64,000 bases of DNA from Ctena decussata (Eukaryota > Mollusca > Bivalvia > Lucinida > Lucinidae), in the NCBI GenBank assembly GCA_963989385.1, contig OZ022501.1, positions 21,538,102 through 21,602,101 on the forward strand, given 5' to 3'. How positions within the stretch are numbered: the stretch's first letter is position 1; the number at the start of each line of letters is the position of its first letter. The notes beneath the pieces are model-generated. The model did no database searches. It saw nothing but the letters and a program-made list of their open reading frames with translations, and had not been told where the DNA came from. Both the position numbers and the translations under genes were made by a program. Below are positions 28,401 to 36,445 of the stretch, one piece after another.

Positions 28401-30307
28401 TATATCCTTTCCTCTTGAACGGAATGAGTATATTCTAAAGACCGCTTTAGTCAGAATTTTCAAATTCCCTGACTTTTTCCAGACCAACTACAAAATTCCC
28501 CGACTTTTCCGACCTGGAAAAATTCATTTTCCAGATGTTTTTCCCCGTCCTGCTAAACATTGTGAAACCTCAACGAATACCAGAATTCTGCGGTGATGTG
28601 TGATGTCTCTGTAGAGACTTTCCATGTTTTTTGGGGGTCATACAACAGCTAGCTCATCTTTCATTTTTTGAAACTTGTATGTACTTGAAAATCTACTAGG
28701 TTCAATGATGGAAAGTTGCTTAAATGAACCCAGACTGAGACTCTCTTCATCAACTGTATTTCTTCTTCAGTTATTTATACAGTCGAACTTCACTGGCTCG
28801 AACTCGGAAGGCTCGAACGCCATGCTTCGGTCGAACTGACTTTCCAGTCCCGGCAAAACTCCAAATTATGTTAACTTAACCTGCGACCTTTGGCTCGAAC
28901 TACGATGGCTCCAACGCTCGAACCCCAAACCCGGTCCCTAGGGTACATTTTCTATTTAAAACCCGTCGATGGCTCGCACTAATTACCTTGTAAATAATTT
29001 CCATTTCAGAAACGGTCACTCAGACGTTTGCTCATTGTCATAAGCCGCTTTGATATTGACACAGCGTCAATTAAGCTGATTGTCTTATCTTTTTAAACGC
29101 GTATTAACACCCTGGGCTAATGAGGCGGCATATGAAAATTAAAGATGTTGAAATATTTTTCTTCAATTAAAATTTCACACCGAAATTTAGTAAAACGTGC
29201 CAAAATTTACGTCTTTGCCTTTAAATACGTAACAAAATTAGGGCCCATCATTCTTGGACGGACGCTCGGCGCCCGTTACTGCGGCTACGGATTCGTTCCG
29301 CTGAGTTGCGGGGAGAACATCGATAGGAGAATTGAAATACTACTACTGGCCCATCATTCACTCCTGCAGTCATGTCAGATAGTACGTCAGCTTCCGAGCA
29401 ATCTGGTGAAGGACCCGGCAATGAGGGGATACCCAGATCGGAGATTTCTGCTGGCACCGAGTGGCTTAAATTATGACTGATCAATAAACAGGAAATCACC
29501 CTTGCTATGATGGAAAAGCATAATACATACGACTGGACCTTGTGAATTGGTCTTCAATGGCTCAAACTGCCGATCGCTCGAACTTTTTTGAGTGGTCCTG
29601 GCGAGTTCGAGCCATCTAAGTTCGACTGTATATTTAAGAAGGAAGTATTCCCTTCTGAAACAATTCCAAAATCTAGATCCATCTTGTGAGATGGATCTAG
29701 GTTTTTGAGATTGATTTAGAAGGGAAAAGCCCATTTGAGCCATGACACGACAAAACCAACAAAGCGGTTGTGCGCCCAGCACAGACTCAGATCAGCCTGG
29801 GCATCCGCCCAGTCTGATCAGACTCTTCGCTGTCCGCATAAAGCTAGCTTAGACCCTTAGCTACCCTCTGAGCGCTTAGCGAAGAGTCTTAGCCAAATGT
29901 CTGGATGCCCAGGCTGATCTGAGTCTGGGCTGGGTGCACAGCCACATTGTTGGTTTTGTCGTGTCGCGGCTAATTTCATAGCGAAATTTCATAAGACAGA
30001 TTGAACAGGGATAAAGACTAACAGGGACCCAGTAGCCCACAGCTGGGCTCCTGAAATTTTGGACAAAATGCCCATACCCATAATGTTAAATTTCAAATTT
30101 TGGCAGTGTAGGCCCCTATGTCAAAATTGTTAGTCTTTATCCCTGTTGTCTATTAGCCAAACAAATGTGGTATGGCTTTGAAAGAACACTCACTGGTCTC
30201 AGCGTCTGCTGGAGATTCTTCCACTGTATCTGTTTCTACTGTGTTCAATTCATCTTCATTGGTGTGCCCATCAAGAATATCATCCAGAACATTTTCTACA
30301 CCTTCTC
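10382..30307 (-). CDS. YTHDC1: YTH domain-containing protein 1 ortholog, exon span
   Basis: Nuclear reader of N6-methyladenosine in RNA; in vertebrates it acts in splicing, export and chromatin-linked RNA turnover. Ten exons with AG/GT boundaries run in consistent phase and give about 476 codons. In order: NVLDDIL motif, basic Lys/Val/Thr-rich region, acidic region ending with RGISPI (shared with vertebrate YTHDC1), then the YTH domain. The family's cage residues are conserved: W in AKGVWST (human W377), W in PIRWVLP (W428) and the L of NARALSG (L439); IKSNNHENV supplies the m6A-contacting Asn. The C-terminus turns Arg/Ser/Gly-rich, as in the family, but the long vertebrate Arg-rich tail was not found. 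The start-codon exon lies to the right of 30307 and was not located. The identity is secure; the ends are not. Confidence 0.93.
10840..11000 (-). CDS. YTHDC1: YTHDC1 exon j, end of YTH domain and RGG-like tail
   Basis: 161 nt, acceptor TTCTTTTCCAG, donor TTAG-GTTAGG, two bases over at the end. It starts [17 protein letters not shown], aligned to human EIELECGTQLCLLFPPD, then runs [17 protein letters not shown] and an Arg/Gly/Ser-rich stretch ([14 protein letters not shown]). This marks the transition to the basic C-terminal region. Confidence 0.93.
11151..11385. mobile_element. Palindromic MITE, GAGCC family, in a YTHDC1 intron
   Basis: GAGCTGCAAC to GTGGTGGCTC with ATAT on both sides (11147-11150, 11386-11389). 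The arms are inverted copies. It lies in the intron between exons i and j. Confidence 0.85.
11929..12013 (-). CDS. YTHDC1: YTHDC1 exon i, YTH C-terminal part
   Basis: 85 nt, acceptor TTTTCTATTGTAG, donor ACAG-GTACAA. The translation [20 protein letters not shown] matches human [20 protein letters not shown] almost residue for residue. It is in phase with exons h and j. Confidence 0.95.
12621..12738 (-). CDS. YTHDC1: YTHDC1 exon h, YTH core with second cage Trp
   Basis: 118 nt, acceptor TCTGGTTTCAG, donor GCAG-GTACTG. The translation includes [28 protein letters not shown] and KLDWISR, matching human GFARLSSES...PIHWVLPAG...GGVFKIDWICR. It contains the second cage Trp (human W428) and the Leu equivalent to L439. 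Confidence 0.95.
13173..13370. mobile_element. AGATAAG hairpin MITE, copy a
   Basis: The ends read GCTCCAGATAAG and CTTATCTAGAGC. The centre is an almost perfect palindrome in which TGTTGTGACCCCTCATCTGA is mirrored after CGTCTCGTCGAGACG. It sits about 50 bp downstream of the exon g donor. Seven or so related copies all lie in YTHDC1 introns. Confidence 0.8.
13423..13477 (-). CDS. YTHDC1: YTHDC1 exon g, YTH beta strand
   Basis: Small 55-nt exon between TTCTATTTTCAG and CAAG-GTAATA, phase 0 in and one base out. It encodes [18 protein letters not shown], aligning to human SVILIFSVRESGKFQ. It is too short to be seen as an ORF but is fixed by the flanking YTH exons. Confidence 0.92.
14127..14275 (-). 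CDS. YTHDC1: YTHDC1 exon f, start of YTH domain
   Basis: 149 nt, acceptor TTATTTTTTCAG, donor CAAG-GTAGAT; ends in phase 0. The translation has [20 protein letters not shown] and [18 protein letters not shown], nearly identical to the human YTH start. It holds the m6A-contact Asn residues and the first cage Trp (human W377). A MITE hairpin begins about 21 bp upstream of the acceptor. Confidence 0.95.
14297..14490. mobile_element. AGATAAG hairpin MITE, copy b
   Basis: Ends CCAGATATAAAGGAG and TCTTATCTGGAGCT. Centre GACCCCTCATTATAACCGTC mirrored with a few mismatches. It begins about 21 bp upstream of the exon f acceptor, so the hairpin abuts the 3' splice site. Confidence 0.75.
14989..15186. 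mobile_element. AGATAAG hairpin MITE, copy c
   Basis: Ends AGCTCTAGATAAG and CTTATCTAAAGCTCT. Centre TGTGACCCCTCATCTGAACC mirrored with a 3-bp CAT loop difference from copy a. About 60 bp downstream of the exon e donor. Confidence 0.8.
15248..15418 (-). CDS. YTHDC1: YTHDC1 exon e, RGISPI motif
   Basis: 171 nt, acceptor CTTGCTGTCAG, donor AAGG-GTGAGT. The translation includes [20 protein letters not shown], corresponding to the KRARGISPIVFD segment just before the YTH domain in vertebrate YTHDC1, followed by an acidic run ([12 protein letters not shown]). Three separate signals support it: motif, phase and splice sites. Confidence 0.9.
15559..15797. mobile_element. Palindromic MITE, GAGCC family
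   Basis: Full-length copy, GAGCCACGAC to GTCGTGGCTC, A/T-rich flanks (ATATT and ATTT). In the intron between exons d and e. Confidence 0.85.
15798..16860. other. YTHDC1 intron, no further element seen
   Basis: AT-rich intron sequence. A 125-codon open stretch at 15786-16163 begins in the MITE and has no recognisable content, so it is not called. Confidence 0.4.
16861..17064 (-). CDS. YTHDC1: YTHDC1 exon d, acidic linker
   Basis: 204 nt, acceptor TACTGTCAACAG, donor AATG-GTAGAA, phase G/AG in and G out. It encodes an acidic, disordered-looking stretch ([25 protein letters not shown]). An intron of about 9 kb separates it from exon c; an extra exon in that intron cannot be excluded, although the phases already match. 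Confidence 0.8.
17400..17569. mobile_element. AGATAAG hairpin MITE, copy d
   Basis: Ends AGCTCCAAATAAAG and CTTTATCTAAAGCTCT; centre GTGGCCCCTCCCTTATATAT with AGGGGCCAC. More diverged and shorter than copies a-c. Confidence 0.6.
17570..18464. other. YTHDC1 intron c, no supported feature
   Basis: AT-rich intron. A 126-codon minus-strand open stretch at 17861-18241 has no domain or splice evidence and was not called. Confidence 0.35.
18465..18700. mobile_element. Palindromic MITE, GAGCC family
   Basis: One of the best-preserved copies: GAGCCACGAC to GTCGTGGCTC with ATAT at both sides (18461-18464, 18701-18704). The arms contain CAGATCAGCCTGGGCATCCG and its inverted copy. Confidence 0.88.
18855..19032. 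mobile_element. AGATAAG MITE, decayed copy e
   Basis: Begins GCCCCAGATAAAGAG and has the family's ATATGTTGTGACCC centre, but the right end (AAATCTGG near 19013) is poorly matched. Confidence 0.45.
19033..20407. other. YTHDC1 intron c, continued
   Basis: No supported gene or repeat boundary. AT-rich with several short ORFs in different frames. Confidence 0.35.
20408..20581. mobile_element. Small MITE with GGGCTCAGCCTAGAG ends
   Basis: GGGCTCAGCCTAGAG at 20409 is mirrored by AGCTCTAGGCTGACCCC ending at about 20581; about 174 bp, no ORF. A second inverted pair, GACCCCTCAT and ATGAGGGATC, lies just to its left. Confidence 0.5.
20854..21058. mobile_element. AGATAAG hairpin MITE, copy f
   Basis: Starts AGCTCCAGATAAAGAGC and contains CATGTTGTGACCCCTCATAA; the right end near CTCATCTGTAAATCTG is diverged. 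Confidence 0.6.
21059..21469. other. YTHDC1 intron c, no feature seen
   Basis: AT-rich intron sequence without a repeat or gene signal I can support. Confidence 0.35.
21470..21662. mobile_element. AGATAAG hairpin MITE, copy g
   Basis: Ends GTGCTCCAGACAAGAAG and CTTCTTATCTGGAGC; the TGTTGTGACTCCTCAT centre is partly mirrored by AAGGGGTCACAA. Confidence 0.7.
22110..24957. repeat. 145-bp satellite inside a CTCACCTGAG / CTCAGGTGAG element
   Basis: The element opens with AATTGCTCACCTGAG near 22131 and closes with GGCTCAGGTGAGCTA near 24955. Between about 22745 and 24330 a 145-bp unit repeats about eleven times; successive GCCACAGTGACC starts at 22877, 23022, 23167 and 23311 fix the period. Each unit holds GTGACCTTGACCTTGGG and CTCGAGATATTGTCATGCCC. 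Both sides of the array carry a second module (CAAGGGCAGCTAACTCCGTA and CATCATTACCTGCAAG) in direct orientation. No coding potential. The end structure matches the repeats in 1-5.7 kb. Confidence 0.75.
25223..25287. repeat. Hairpin with GAATTTGCTCC core
   Basis: GGTCTTCTCTTAAAAGG followed by GAATTTGCTCCTAG is mirrored by GGAGCAAATTC and CCTTTAAGAGTGGACC. A related hairpin is at 28292-28359. Probably a small foldback element; it lies directly beside the SINE insertion. Confidence 0.6.
25315..25581 (-). mobile_element. tRNA-derived SINE with 12-bp TSD
   Basis: On the minus strand the head reads GTGTAGCGCAGTCGGTAGGG (A box) and GTCCTGGGTTCAATATACTC (B box), as in tRNA-derived SINEs. The body follows and the end is a TTG/ATT-rich tail (AACAATAACACAACAACAAC on the minus strand). 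TTGTCATCCAGG flanks it exactly on both sides (25303-25314 and 25582-25593), showing retroposition by target-primed reverse transcription. No ORF; it would rely on a LINE. A truncated relative is at 7174-7305. Confidence 0.9.
25695..25835. mobile_element. Palindromic MITE, GAGCC family, 3'-truncated
   Basis: Begins GAGCCACGACATGACAAAAC, passes the centre, and stops near GATCAGACTGAGGAGATGC, so most of the right arm is missing. Confidence 0.75.
26120..26218 (-). CDS. YTHDC1: YTHDC1 exon c, KVVKK repeats
   Basis: 99 nt, acceptor ATTATCTCAG, donor CCAG-GTAAGG, phase consistent with exon b (G/AG). The translation carries three tandem VVKK-type units followed by [13 protein letters not shown]. It extends the basic region of exon b, and the similarity suggests exon or motif duplication. 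Membership in the gene rests on phase, strand, composition and position. Confidence 0.75.
26599..26834. mobile_element. Palindromic MITE, GAGCC family
   Basis: GAGCCGCGAC to GTCGCGGCTC with AATT on both sides (26595-26598, 26835-26838). In the intron between exons b and c. Confidence 0.88.
27296..27568 (-). CDS. YTHDC1: YTHDC1 exon b, Lys/Thr/Val-rich
   Basis: Acceptor CTGTTATGACAG, donor AAAG-GTGAGA, 273 nt. The split codon A/AG joins it in frame to exon a. The 91 residues are dominated by K, T and V, with runs such as KKVVKKKV and a PPAKKKKV cluster that resembles a nuclear localisation signal. Vertebrate YTHDC1 has a basic, low-complexity N-terminal region here but not this sequence. A perfect palindrome begins about 27 bp upstream of the acceptor. 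Confidence 0.8.
27595..27726. repeat. Tandem palindromes beside the exon b acceptor
   Basis: GTTTAACCCTATTGCAC is mirrored by GTGCAATAGGGTTAAAC at 27652-27668, and the arms continue through AGAAAGGCCAAAACTC to a CCATGG centre. A second, less perfect copy follows to 27726. It starts 27 bp from the exon b 3' splice site, within the polypyrimidine/branch-point zone. Confidence 0.8.
28292..28359. repeat. Hairpin with GAATTTGCTCC core, second copy
   Basis: GGGGCTGCTCTTAAATGG and GAATTTGCTCCCTAG pair with GGGGGAGCAAATTC and TTTATGAGTAGCCCC. Same family as 25223-25287. Confidence 0.6.
28780..29628. mobile_element. pogo/Tigger-like TA element, non-autonomous
   Basis: CAGTCGAACTTCACTGGCTC at 28780 is mirrored by GAGCCATCTAAGTTCGACTG ending at 29628, and both ends abut TA (28778-28779, 29629-29630). 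CAGT-starting ends plus TA duplications are typical of Tc1/mariner-pogo elements. About 849 bp with no transposase ORF, so it would be mobilised in trans. It carries a ~85-bp CpG-rich segment (29261-29346) that also occurs at 58213-58303. In the intron 3' of YTHDC1 exon a. Confidence 0.75.
29648..29726. repeat. CTAGATCC hairpin element
   Basis: TTCCCTTCTGAAACAATTCC with CTAGATCCATCT pairs with AGATGGATCTAG and TTGATTTAGAAGGGAA. Related to the hairpin near 8330. Confidence 0.6.
29737..29971. mobile_element. Palindromic MITE, GAGCC family
   Basis: GAGCCATGAC to GTCGCGGCT, flanked by ATTT and AATTT. The last base of the right end is changed. Confidence 0.83.
30004..30147. mobile_element. Small MITE with AACAGGGATAAAGACTAAC ends
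   Basis: AACAGGGATAAAGACTAAC at 30004-30022 is mirrored exactly by GTTAGTCTTTATCCCTGTT at 30129-30147. About 144 bp with no ORF. It ends about 45 bp downstream of the YTHDC1 exon a donor. Confidence 0.7.
30194..30307 (-). CDS. YTHDC1: YTHDC1 exon a, N-terminal NVLDDIL motif
   Basis: The acceptor is TTTTGTTTTAATAG and the donor follows as GTGAGTG. The exon enters with two bases completing a codon and leaves with one base (A). The translation contains [13 protein letters not shown] and DELN, matching the extreme N-terminus of vertebrate YTHDC1 (ELNVLDDIL...DEL). The other two frames have stops. At least one upstream exon with the ATG is missing; none could be recognised in the repeat-rich DNA to the right. 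Confidence 0.85.
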
Positions 30308-30865
30308 CTATTAAAACAAAATAAGTCCATCATTACAAATTAAAATCTTATAAGAGTTCCTTCAAGAGCAGAGCACACATTCAAAAGAAGGAACATGGGC
30401 CATACCTCGAAGTATTGGCTATTCAAGCCTAATCAGTGACCCTGAAAATATCTGGTTACAAAAGCCAGAGAAAAGAATACTGTATTAACTTTGATTTTAA
30501 TAAATCAGTCAATTCAAAGACTGATTAATATCAACAAGGGCTTCGCAAGCGGTGCATAATACGCCCGTTTTAATGTCATAAAGGAGTTACAGAATAAACA
30601 AGATTGTTTACAAAAGGATAGACAGGCAGACAAACAGTATAATTTGCTCAGTCTGTTGTAACCCTTCTGTTGGTCTAAATTATTTAGTTCAGTAAAGATA
30701 GCTGAGTTGCCACCTATTTGGGAAAGAGCTGCTGACTCGGCTTATCACTTGTAATTTATTGCTTGTTGGGATGTCTTTGTCAATCTCTCCCTTGGATGTT
30801 GGGGATAGGGTTTGGGATCTGATTCAGTCAGTTCCTGAAGTGTAATTACTCTTTAAATTCAATGC

Positions 30866-32430
30866 ACTAAGTCGAAAAAGGGGCTTACCTCAGTCAAAAA
30901 TTTACGATTTTTTTTCTAAAGTTAATCAGGTCATCTACACCTTGGGCAATATCTTCCTGCAAAAAAGCATGATCCTAGCATCAGGGGTTCTCCAGATATT
31001 TTGTTCACAAGGTTTCATAAGCTAACAATGCACTAAGTTGAAAAAGGGGCATAACTTGATCAAAAATTCATATTTTTTTTCTCCATAAGTTAATCAGGTC
31101 ATCTACACCTTAGGCAGTATCTTCCTGCAAAAAATCATGATCCTAGCATCATGGGTTCTTGAGATATTTTGTTCACAAGGTTCCACAGGCTAAGTCGAAA
31201 AAGGGGCATAACTCTAGAAATACATGACCGCCTGAAAAAATAAAAAAAATGCTGGTCTGCTTATTTTCCATACTGATCATGTGACATGTGTATAAAATTT
31301 CAAGTTCCTATCTCTTACGGTTCTTGGCTTAAAGCGGACAGACAGGCCAAAACCAATATGCCCCAACAACTTCTCTGAAGTTGGGGGCATAAAAATCATG
31401 ATCCCAGGGGTTTTCCTAGGGACCAAAATGCCATTGGCCTGCAGGGCCACCTGGCCTGAAAATCTACTGGCAATCCAAATTTTCAACTGGCCCGACTATT
31501 TTTCCAATGTGGAATATACAGGACTAATTATTTTCAATAAAATAAAGAACCATTAAAATGTATGTTTTTATTGCAGGGAATTGCATTGTGCTTCTTAACA
31601 TTTTCAATATGCGAGTCTGATACCTCATGATATAGCAGTGAGGTTTTCTTGTAATTGGTGCATCCAGTAACATAAGAGCCAACCGTGTCCCTAGTTTTAA
31701 AAATCGAACATTTCATTCCTAGGGCATCATCAAACTCGAGCCACTTGAATTCAGTCAGCCACCCAGGGTTGAAAGGACCGATTGCGACCAGACTGTTCGT
31801 ATTTGTCCCGGGTGGCTTTCTTTTCTTCATCGGACTTAAGCAGCTGTTTTTTGTTTTTTTAGGTGGCGGGGGTGGAAATAAGCACAGAAATCCTTTGGGG
31901 GTCCATTTTTTATATACCACTTCCGTGATTCATCCCCAAACTCTATCGGTCGGCCATGATGTCTATTTGCAAGGCGTCCAGAAATTTCATTGGATTAAAC
32001 ATTTCTGATCATCCAAAGAAATCACCCGTAGCAAAAAGAAAGTAGACTGGTTTTTCTAAAGACTGGTTTTCGCTTCAAGTGTGAAACGAACCTAATGTCC
32101 CGAAATGACTCCCCGAAATTCAACTGGCCTGATGGACCTGCTACAGTGCGATTTAACTGGCCCAAGGCCAAATCAACTGGCCCGGGCCAACGGACCCGAG
32201 CTTCAAAAAAAACCTGGATCCTAGCATCAGGGGTTCTTGAGATATTTTGTTCACAATGTTCTATAGGCTACAATGCACCAAGTCGAAAAAGGGGCATAAC
32301 TCAGTCAAAAATTCACGAACTTTTTTCAAAAGTTAATCAGGTCATCTACACTATGGGCATTGTCATCCTGCAAAACTTCATTATTCTAGCCTCAGGGGTT
32401 CTTGAGCTATTTTGTTCACAAGGTTCCACA
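30866..32430. repeat. ~155-bp tandem repeat split by a ~820-bp insertion
   Basis: Units begin AAGTCGAAAAAGGGGC and continue with GTTAATCAGGTCATCTACAC and GGGTTCTTGAGATATTTTG; copies lie near 30866, 31029, 31193 and 32279. Between about 31394 and 32215 a different sequence interrupts a unit inside ATCATGATCC/TAGCATCAGGGG. It starts AGGGGTTTTCCTAGGGACC, ends GGCCCGGGCCAACGGACCCG, and contains several ACTGGCCC motifs. No coding sequence is supported inside the insertion despite ORFs of 107-128 codons on both strands. Confidence 0.55.
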
Positions 32431-32496
32431 GGCGTATGTGTCCTTAAAATCATTACTTGGAACAGCCCAACAGTAAATCATAATTTAAGTCGCTGA

Positions 32497-33010
32497 AAAG
32501 CGAGTTCGGAGTTCCGCAATGCTTATGCGCAAAGGTCGATAATTCATTTCCTGGTTATAGGTCAAGTGTGCCAATGCCGTATACGCAAAGCGAAACACTC
32601 CAACATACCAACTAATATTTCAATATTCCAATGTTCACTGTTTATCCTAGCTTGCATAAATAATGTGACTTTCCTTTCTCTCTAAATTGAAAACAATTGT
32701 TCATCAGATTTTTTATTTTTAATCATGATAAAAGTGTTTTATATCGACTGCCCAGGTAAGTGTTATGATGACCTATCAGATTTTTCCACACTTGACCTCT
32801 GACCTTTCGCTCCAGTCAAACCCGAAACGGCATAATCCTGTTATTTGACCCACCTTGACTTACAGATATAGAATTTTACTTACGGAATAAAGCGAATTTG
32901 TTTACTTTAGACCTAATTTGCATATTTAATAACCTCCCTACATGCCGTTTATTCCGTCCGGGTCAAATAACAGGATATTGCCCGGGAAACTCTGAACTCC
33001 TAACTCGCTT
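32497..33010. mobile_element. Foldback element with AAGCGAGTTCGGAGTTCC ends
   Basis: AAGCGAGTTCGGAGTTCCGC near 32497 is mirrored by GGGAAACTCTGAACTCCTAA and CTCGCTT near 33010. A second inverted pair, CCTGTTATTTGACCC (32837) and GGGTCAAATAACAGG (32960), lies inside. No ORF. It directly precedes the palindrome-ended element at 33060. Confidence 0.5.
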
Positions 33011-33637
33011 ATTCCATGTGTCCTCATTGTCTCCCTTGGAAAGTATGGGAAAGGCGATCGCTATTGACAACCGGTTGTCAATAGCGAATGTTCGCTATTG
33101 ACAACCGGTTGTCAGTAGCGAACATTCGCTATTGACAACCGGCTGGAATATACCCTATCAAATTAAGATGGGCCAGTGAAGATCTTCTGAATTTTGAAGA
33201 AATAATTTGGTAACATGAAATTTTATAATATATTAGACAAGAAAATGTGAATATGGAGATGTCAAGATATGAAAAACAAGTATTTGTTTCATGCTTTTTG
33301 GAACTTTTATTTGATCTGATATCAACATAGTATATGAACAGCAAAGGCATAAATGATGTTTTCTTCTATAGATATTGCTTCTAATCTCCAGATAGTTAAG
33401 TGTAGGATGGTGTTATCTTCATATGTAATATGGGTAATTAATATAATATTTTAACATGTTCTGTAGTATTTGGGTTGCTAAATGTTTTACAGGAATAAAA
33501 ATAAAAGCTGACCTACCTACCCTGGTTTCGCAGACAAAGGGGGTATTTTGGTAACTGTTTCTGTTTCTTTGAAGATTAATACACAAGTCGAGTTCAGTAA
33601 TGTTGAGTAAAGCTCAAGACAGTATGGTTAAGGAAGG

Positions 33638-34415
33638 GTATAGTCCGTTTGCTCCCAAATGCAAATGGCATCCCCAATATTTTCTCAAAATTGGTAAGAG
33701 GTTGAAGATTTTCGAATTGCTCATTCTTAATTGACATCCTATACATAACAAAATCATAATTTTGTAGAAATGTGAGGCTCTGCATAAAAAAGTTTCTGTA
33801 CAAAAACGGGACCTAAAATATGTCATTTTCACATCTTAATTACAAGGGAGTAAAAGTTGGCTGTTGGAATTCCTTTTTAGTTTTACGTATTAGAGCATGT
33901 GACTAATGTATGCTATCCCTAGAACAAAATTTGCATAATTAATTGAATTTTTTTCTAAATCAAATTTTTTCTACTTTTTGTTTCATCCATATATTAAATT
34001 TTAAAGCATACACTTTTTACTCGAAGAACTATATAACAGTCCAATGTTTATTTACAAAATAGTATCACCTGACCAGTGACAACATGTGCTATGCGTGCGG
34101 ACAGGTGAATACATTTTACTATTTCATTCATATATGCCCACACCTGTAGTAAACAACGAGTGTACGCTATTGCCTGTCAACAATATTTTGGCTGTTCTAA
34201 TAAACATACAACGCCCTTCAGTGAAACTGCTCAGTTTCTGCATTACTGTTAATGGAAAATATTTTACAAAAAGCATCCAAATATTTGGAGTTTTCGTATT
34301 CCGTTATGTATAATTATAGGAATCATAAGGGCATTAGAACATTTGATGAAACTTTCATCGTTTTCGAGAAAATAAGCAAAACCCCATTTGAACTCGGGAG
34401 CAAACGGACTATATC
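33638..34415. mobile_element. Nested MITE with ATAGTCCGTTTGCTCCC ends
   Basis: ATAGTCCGTTTGCTCCC (33640-33656) is mirrored by GGGAGCAAACGGACTAT (34397-34413). Similarity continues inward through CAAATGG and TATTTTCTC. It appears inserted in the GTTAAGGA part of the surrounding tandem repeat, which is present on both sides. Only short ORFs. Confidence 0.65.
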
Positions 34416-34438
34416 TATAGTTAAGGAGAGTGGAATTG

Positions 34439-35720
34439 ACAAATAACTTAGGCCCTTCTCAGTCTCCCTCATACATAGTCTGATCAGGTTCTACAACATT
34501 TGTTATAGATTTCTCTCTTGTTTAGAAGGATATCTATGGACAAATAATGTAGGCTCTTCTCAGTTTCCTTCAGGAGTAGTCTGATCAGGTTCTACACCAT
34601 GCTATGACATACCTGTCTTGTTCAGACATGGTGTCTATGTGTAAAGAGAGTTGAAATGACAAATAAAATAGGCCCTTCTCAGTCTCCCTCAGGAGTAGTC
34701 TGATCAGGTTCTATACCATTTGTTAAGACTGCTCTTTTGTTATCTCCAGGCGAAGGTGAATAGATATTGTTTTCTCCATGTCTGTCCATTGGTCTGTCTC
34801 TTGGTTCATCAATCTGTCCTTCTATTTGTCCGTCCTTCAGTCCATCCATCTGGAGCCATAACTAAATAACCACTGGACAGAATTTCATGAACCTTAAAAC
34901 AAATACAGTTGACCCTCTTTACAACAACAGCATTTGTTCCCAAACATTTTGACGTTAAACTGAATTTGCCCTTGTAAAGAATGCATATTCAGAACAATTT
35001 AGCCATTTTGTCAGTATGTCAGAATTGCTTAAGCAATGAGTTATTGCCCTTTAATTCGTTCAAAATCAACAAATTGAGTCATAACTAATAGTTATGACTT
35101 AATAAAGTAACCAATGACTGACTGAATGAAATTTCATGAAACGTAAAATAATTAGGTATTGTCTGACAGTCATGACATAGCAGAGCATATTAAGTTATAA
35201 TCACATCAGTAGTGCATGATTTAATGCCCTTGAATTGATTTAAAATCTATAGATTAGCCATAACTAAGATGCTGCTGAACTAAATTTCTTGAAACTGAAT
35301 TAAAAATGTATTATCATAGTTGAGTGATGCTGAGGCAAGTGTTTAAGAATGGCTTCAGCTTATACCTCACTTATGCCAAAGTTATTGCCCCTGATTTGAT
35401 TTACAACCCAGCCCTAACAAAATAACCAATGAATGATATTTTATGAAACTTAAAATAACACGTGAACAAATCAAGGCCACTTTGGCGGAGGATATAAATT
35501 CACCGGATTTGCTTCTTCTATGGACAAATAATGTCAGCCTTTCTCAGTCTACTTCAGGAGTAGTCTGATCAGATTCTACACCATTTGAAATTGTTATGAC
35601 ACACCTGTCTTGTTAAAACATGGTATATATGGTTAAAGAGGGTTAAATGACAAATAATGTAGGCCATTACTAGCCTCCTCATGCAGGAGTAGTCTGATCA
35701 GGCTCTACACCATTGGTTCA
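34439..35720. repeat. CAGGAGTAGTCTGATCAGG tandem repeat
   Basis: Copies start at GACAAATAA near 34439, 34539, 34658, 35522 and 35649. A block of about 770 bp (roughly 34745-35515) with TCTGTCC/TCCGTCC runs separates the third and fourth copies. The repeat lies wholly inside the 3.75-kb element. Confidence 0.6.
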
Positions 35721-36039
35721 CGTCACTTGTTAAGACAGTGTATCTATAGTTAAGGAAAGTTAAGGGAAGTAATGTAACATAACAGTGCATGGAATTTTGA
35801 CCTATTTCCTCTTCAATGCTGCAATAAAATATATGAACAATAATGTTCTCATTTGATATGATGGATGGATTGATTGCATATTTGGAGTTTAACAGCCTTT
35901 TCAACCGGGGTTCAGTCATAGCATACTCTTCAGCTACAATGAATATTTGAAACAAGTCACCCAATGGGAAATGCTCGTCCACCTGAGTTCTAGCATACTT
36001 TATGCCCAAAACAAGGTCAAATATGGGCTTTTAAGTGTT

Positions 36040-36445
36040 CAAGGGCAAGTCACTAGGAAAAAGTAAAATATGGCCAAATTTCTAGCTGGTCTGAGATTTT
36101 AAACCTGTCCTGGTTAGTGACATTTTTATGAAAATTCTGTGGAAAACCATTAACTCCCTGAGCATGAAAGTTTGGTCACTCCAGAGGCATGGTTGGCAGG
36201 ATTTATGTAGGGTACCACTCCCTCCCTCAAGTATGGCCGATTTGGATCCAATGGGCATGACTGGCAGGATTTATGTAGAAGACCACTAAACATTGGTACA
36301 TACTGAATATATAATTTGATCAAGATTGGCCAGGTGGTTTAGGGAGTATATGTATTCTTGTTTGAAACTTGTGAACAGACAAGGGACAACAGAGCCTCCC
36401 TATACTATAAGCTCACCTTGTGAGCCTACAGCTCAGGTGAGCTGA
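36040..36445. repeat. CAGGTGAGC-ended repeat fragment
   Basis: Contains GGCATGGTTGGCAGGATTTA, then GAACAGACAAGGGACAACAG and the terminal pair GCTCACCTTGTGAGC / GCTCAGGTGAGC near 36411-36440. It resembles the ends of the composite repeats at 1-5.7 kb. Confidence 0.45.

Noticed and set aside
31534..32008. Overlapping 128- and 107-codon ORFs on opposite strands
   Set aside because: Both lie within an insertion in a tandem repeat and include homopolymer-driven stretches; no family resemblance.
32880..32935. First coding exon of YTHDC1 (ATG followed by a GTAAGT donor on the minus strand)
   Set aside because: The phase could fit, but the translation has no resemblance to the family N-terminus and it lies inside a foldback element.
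35698..36009. 103-codon minus-strand ORF
   Set aside because: It overlaps a tandem-repeat copy inside the 3.75-kb element and has no recognisable domain.
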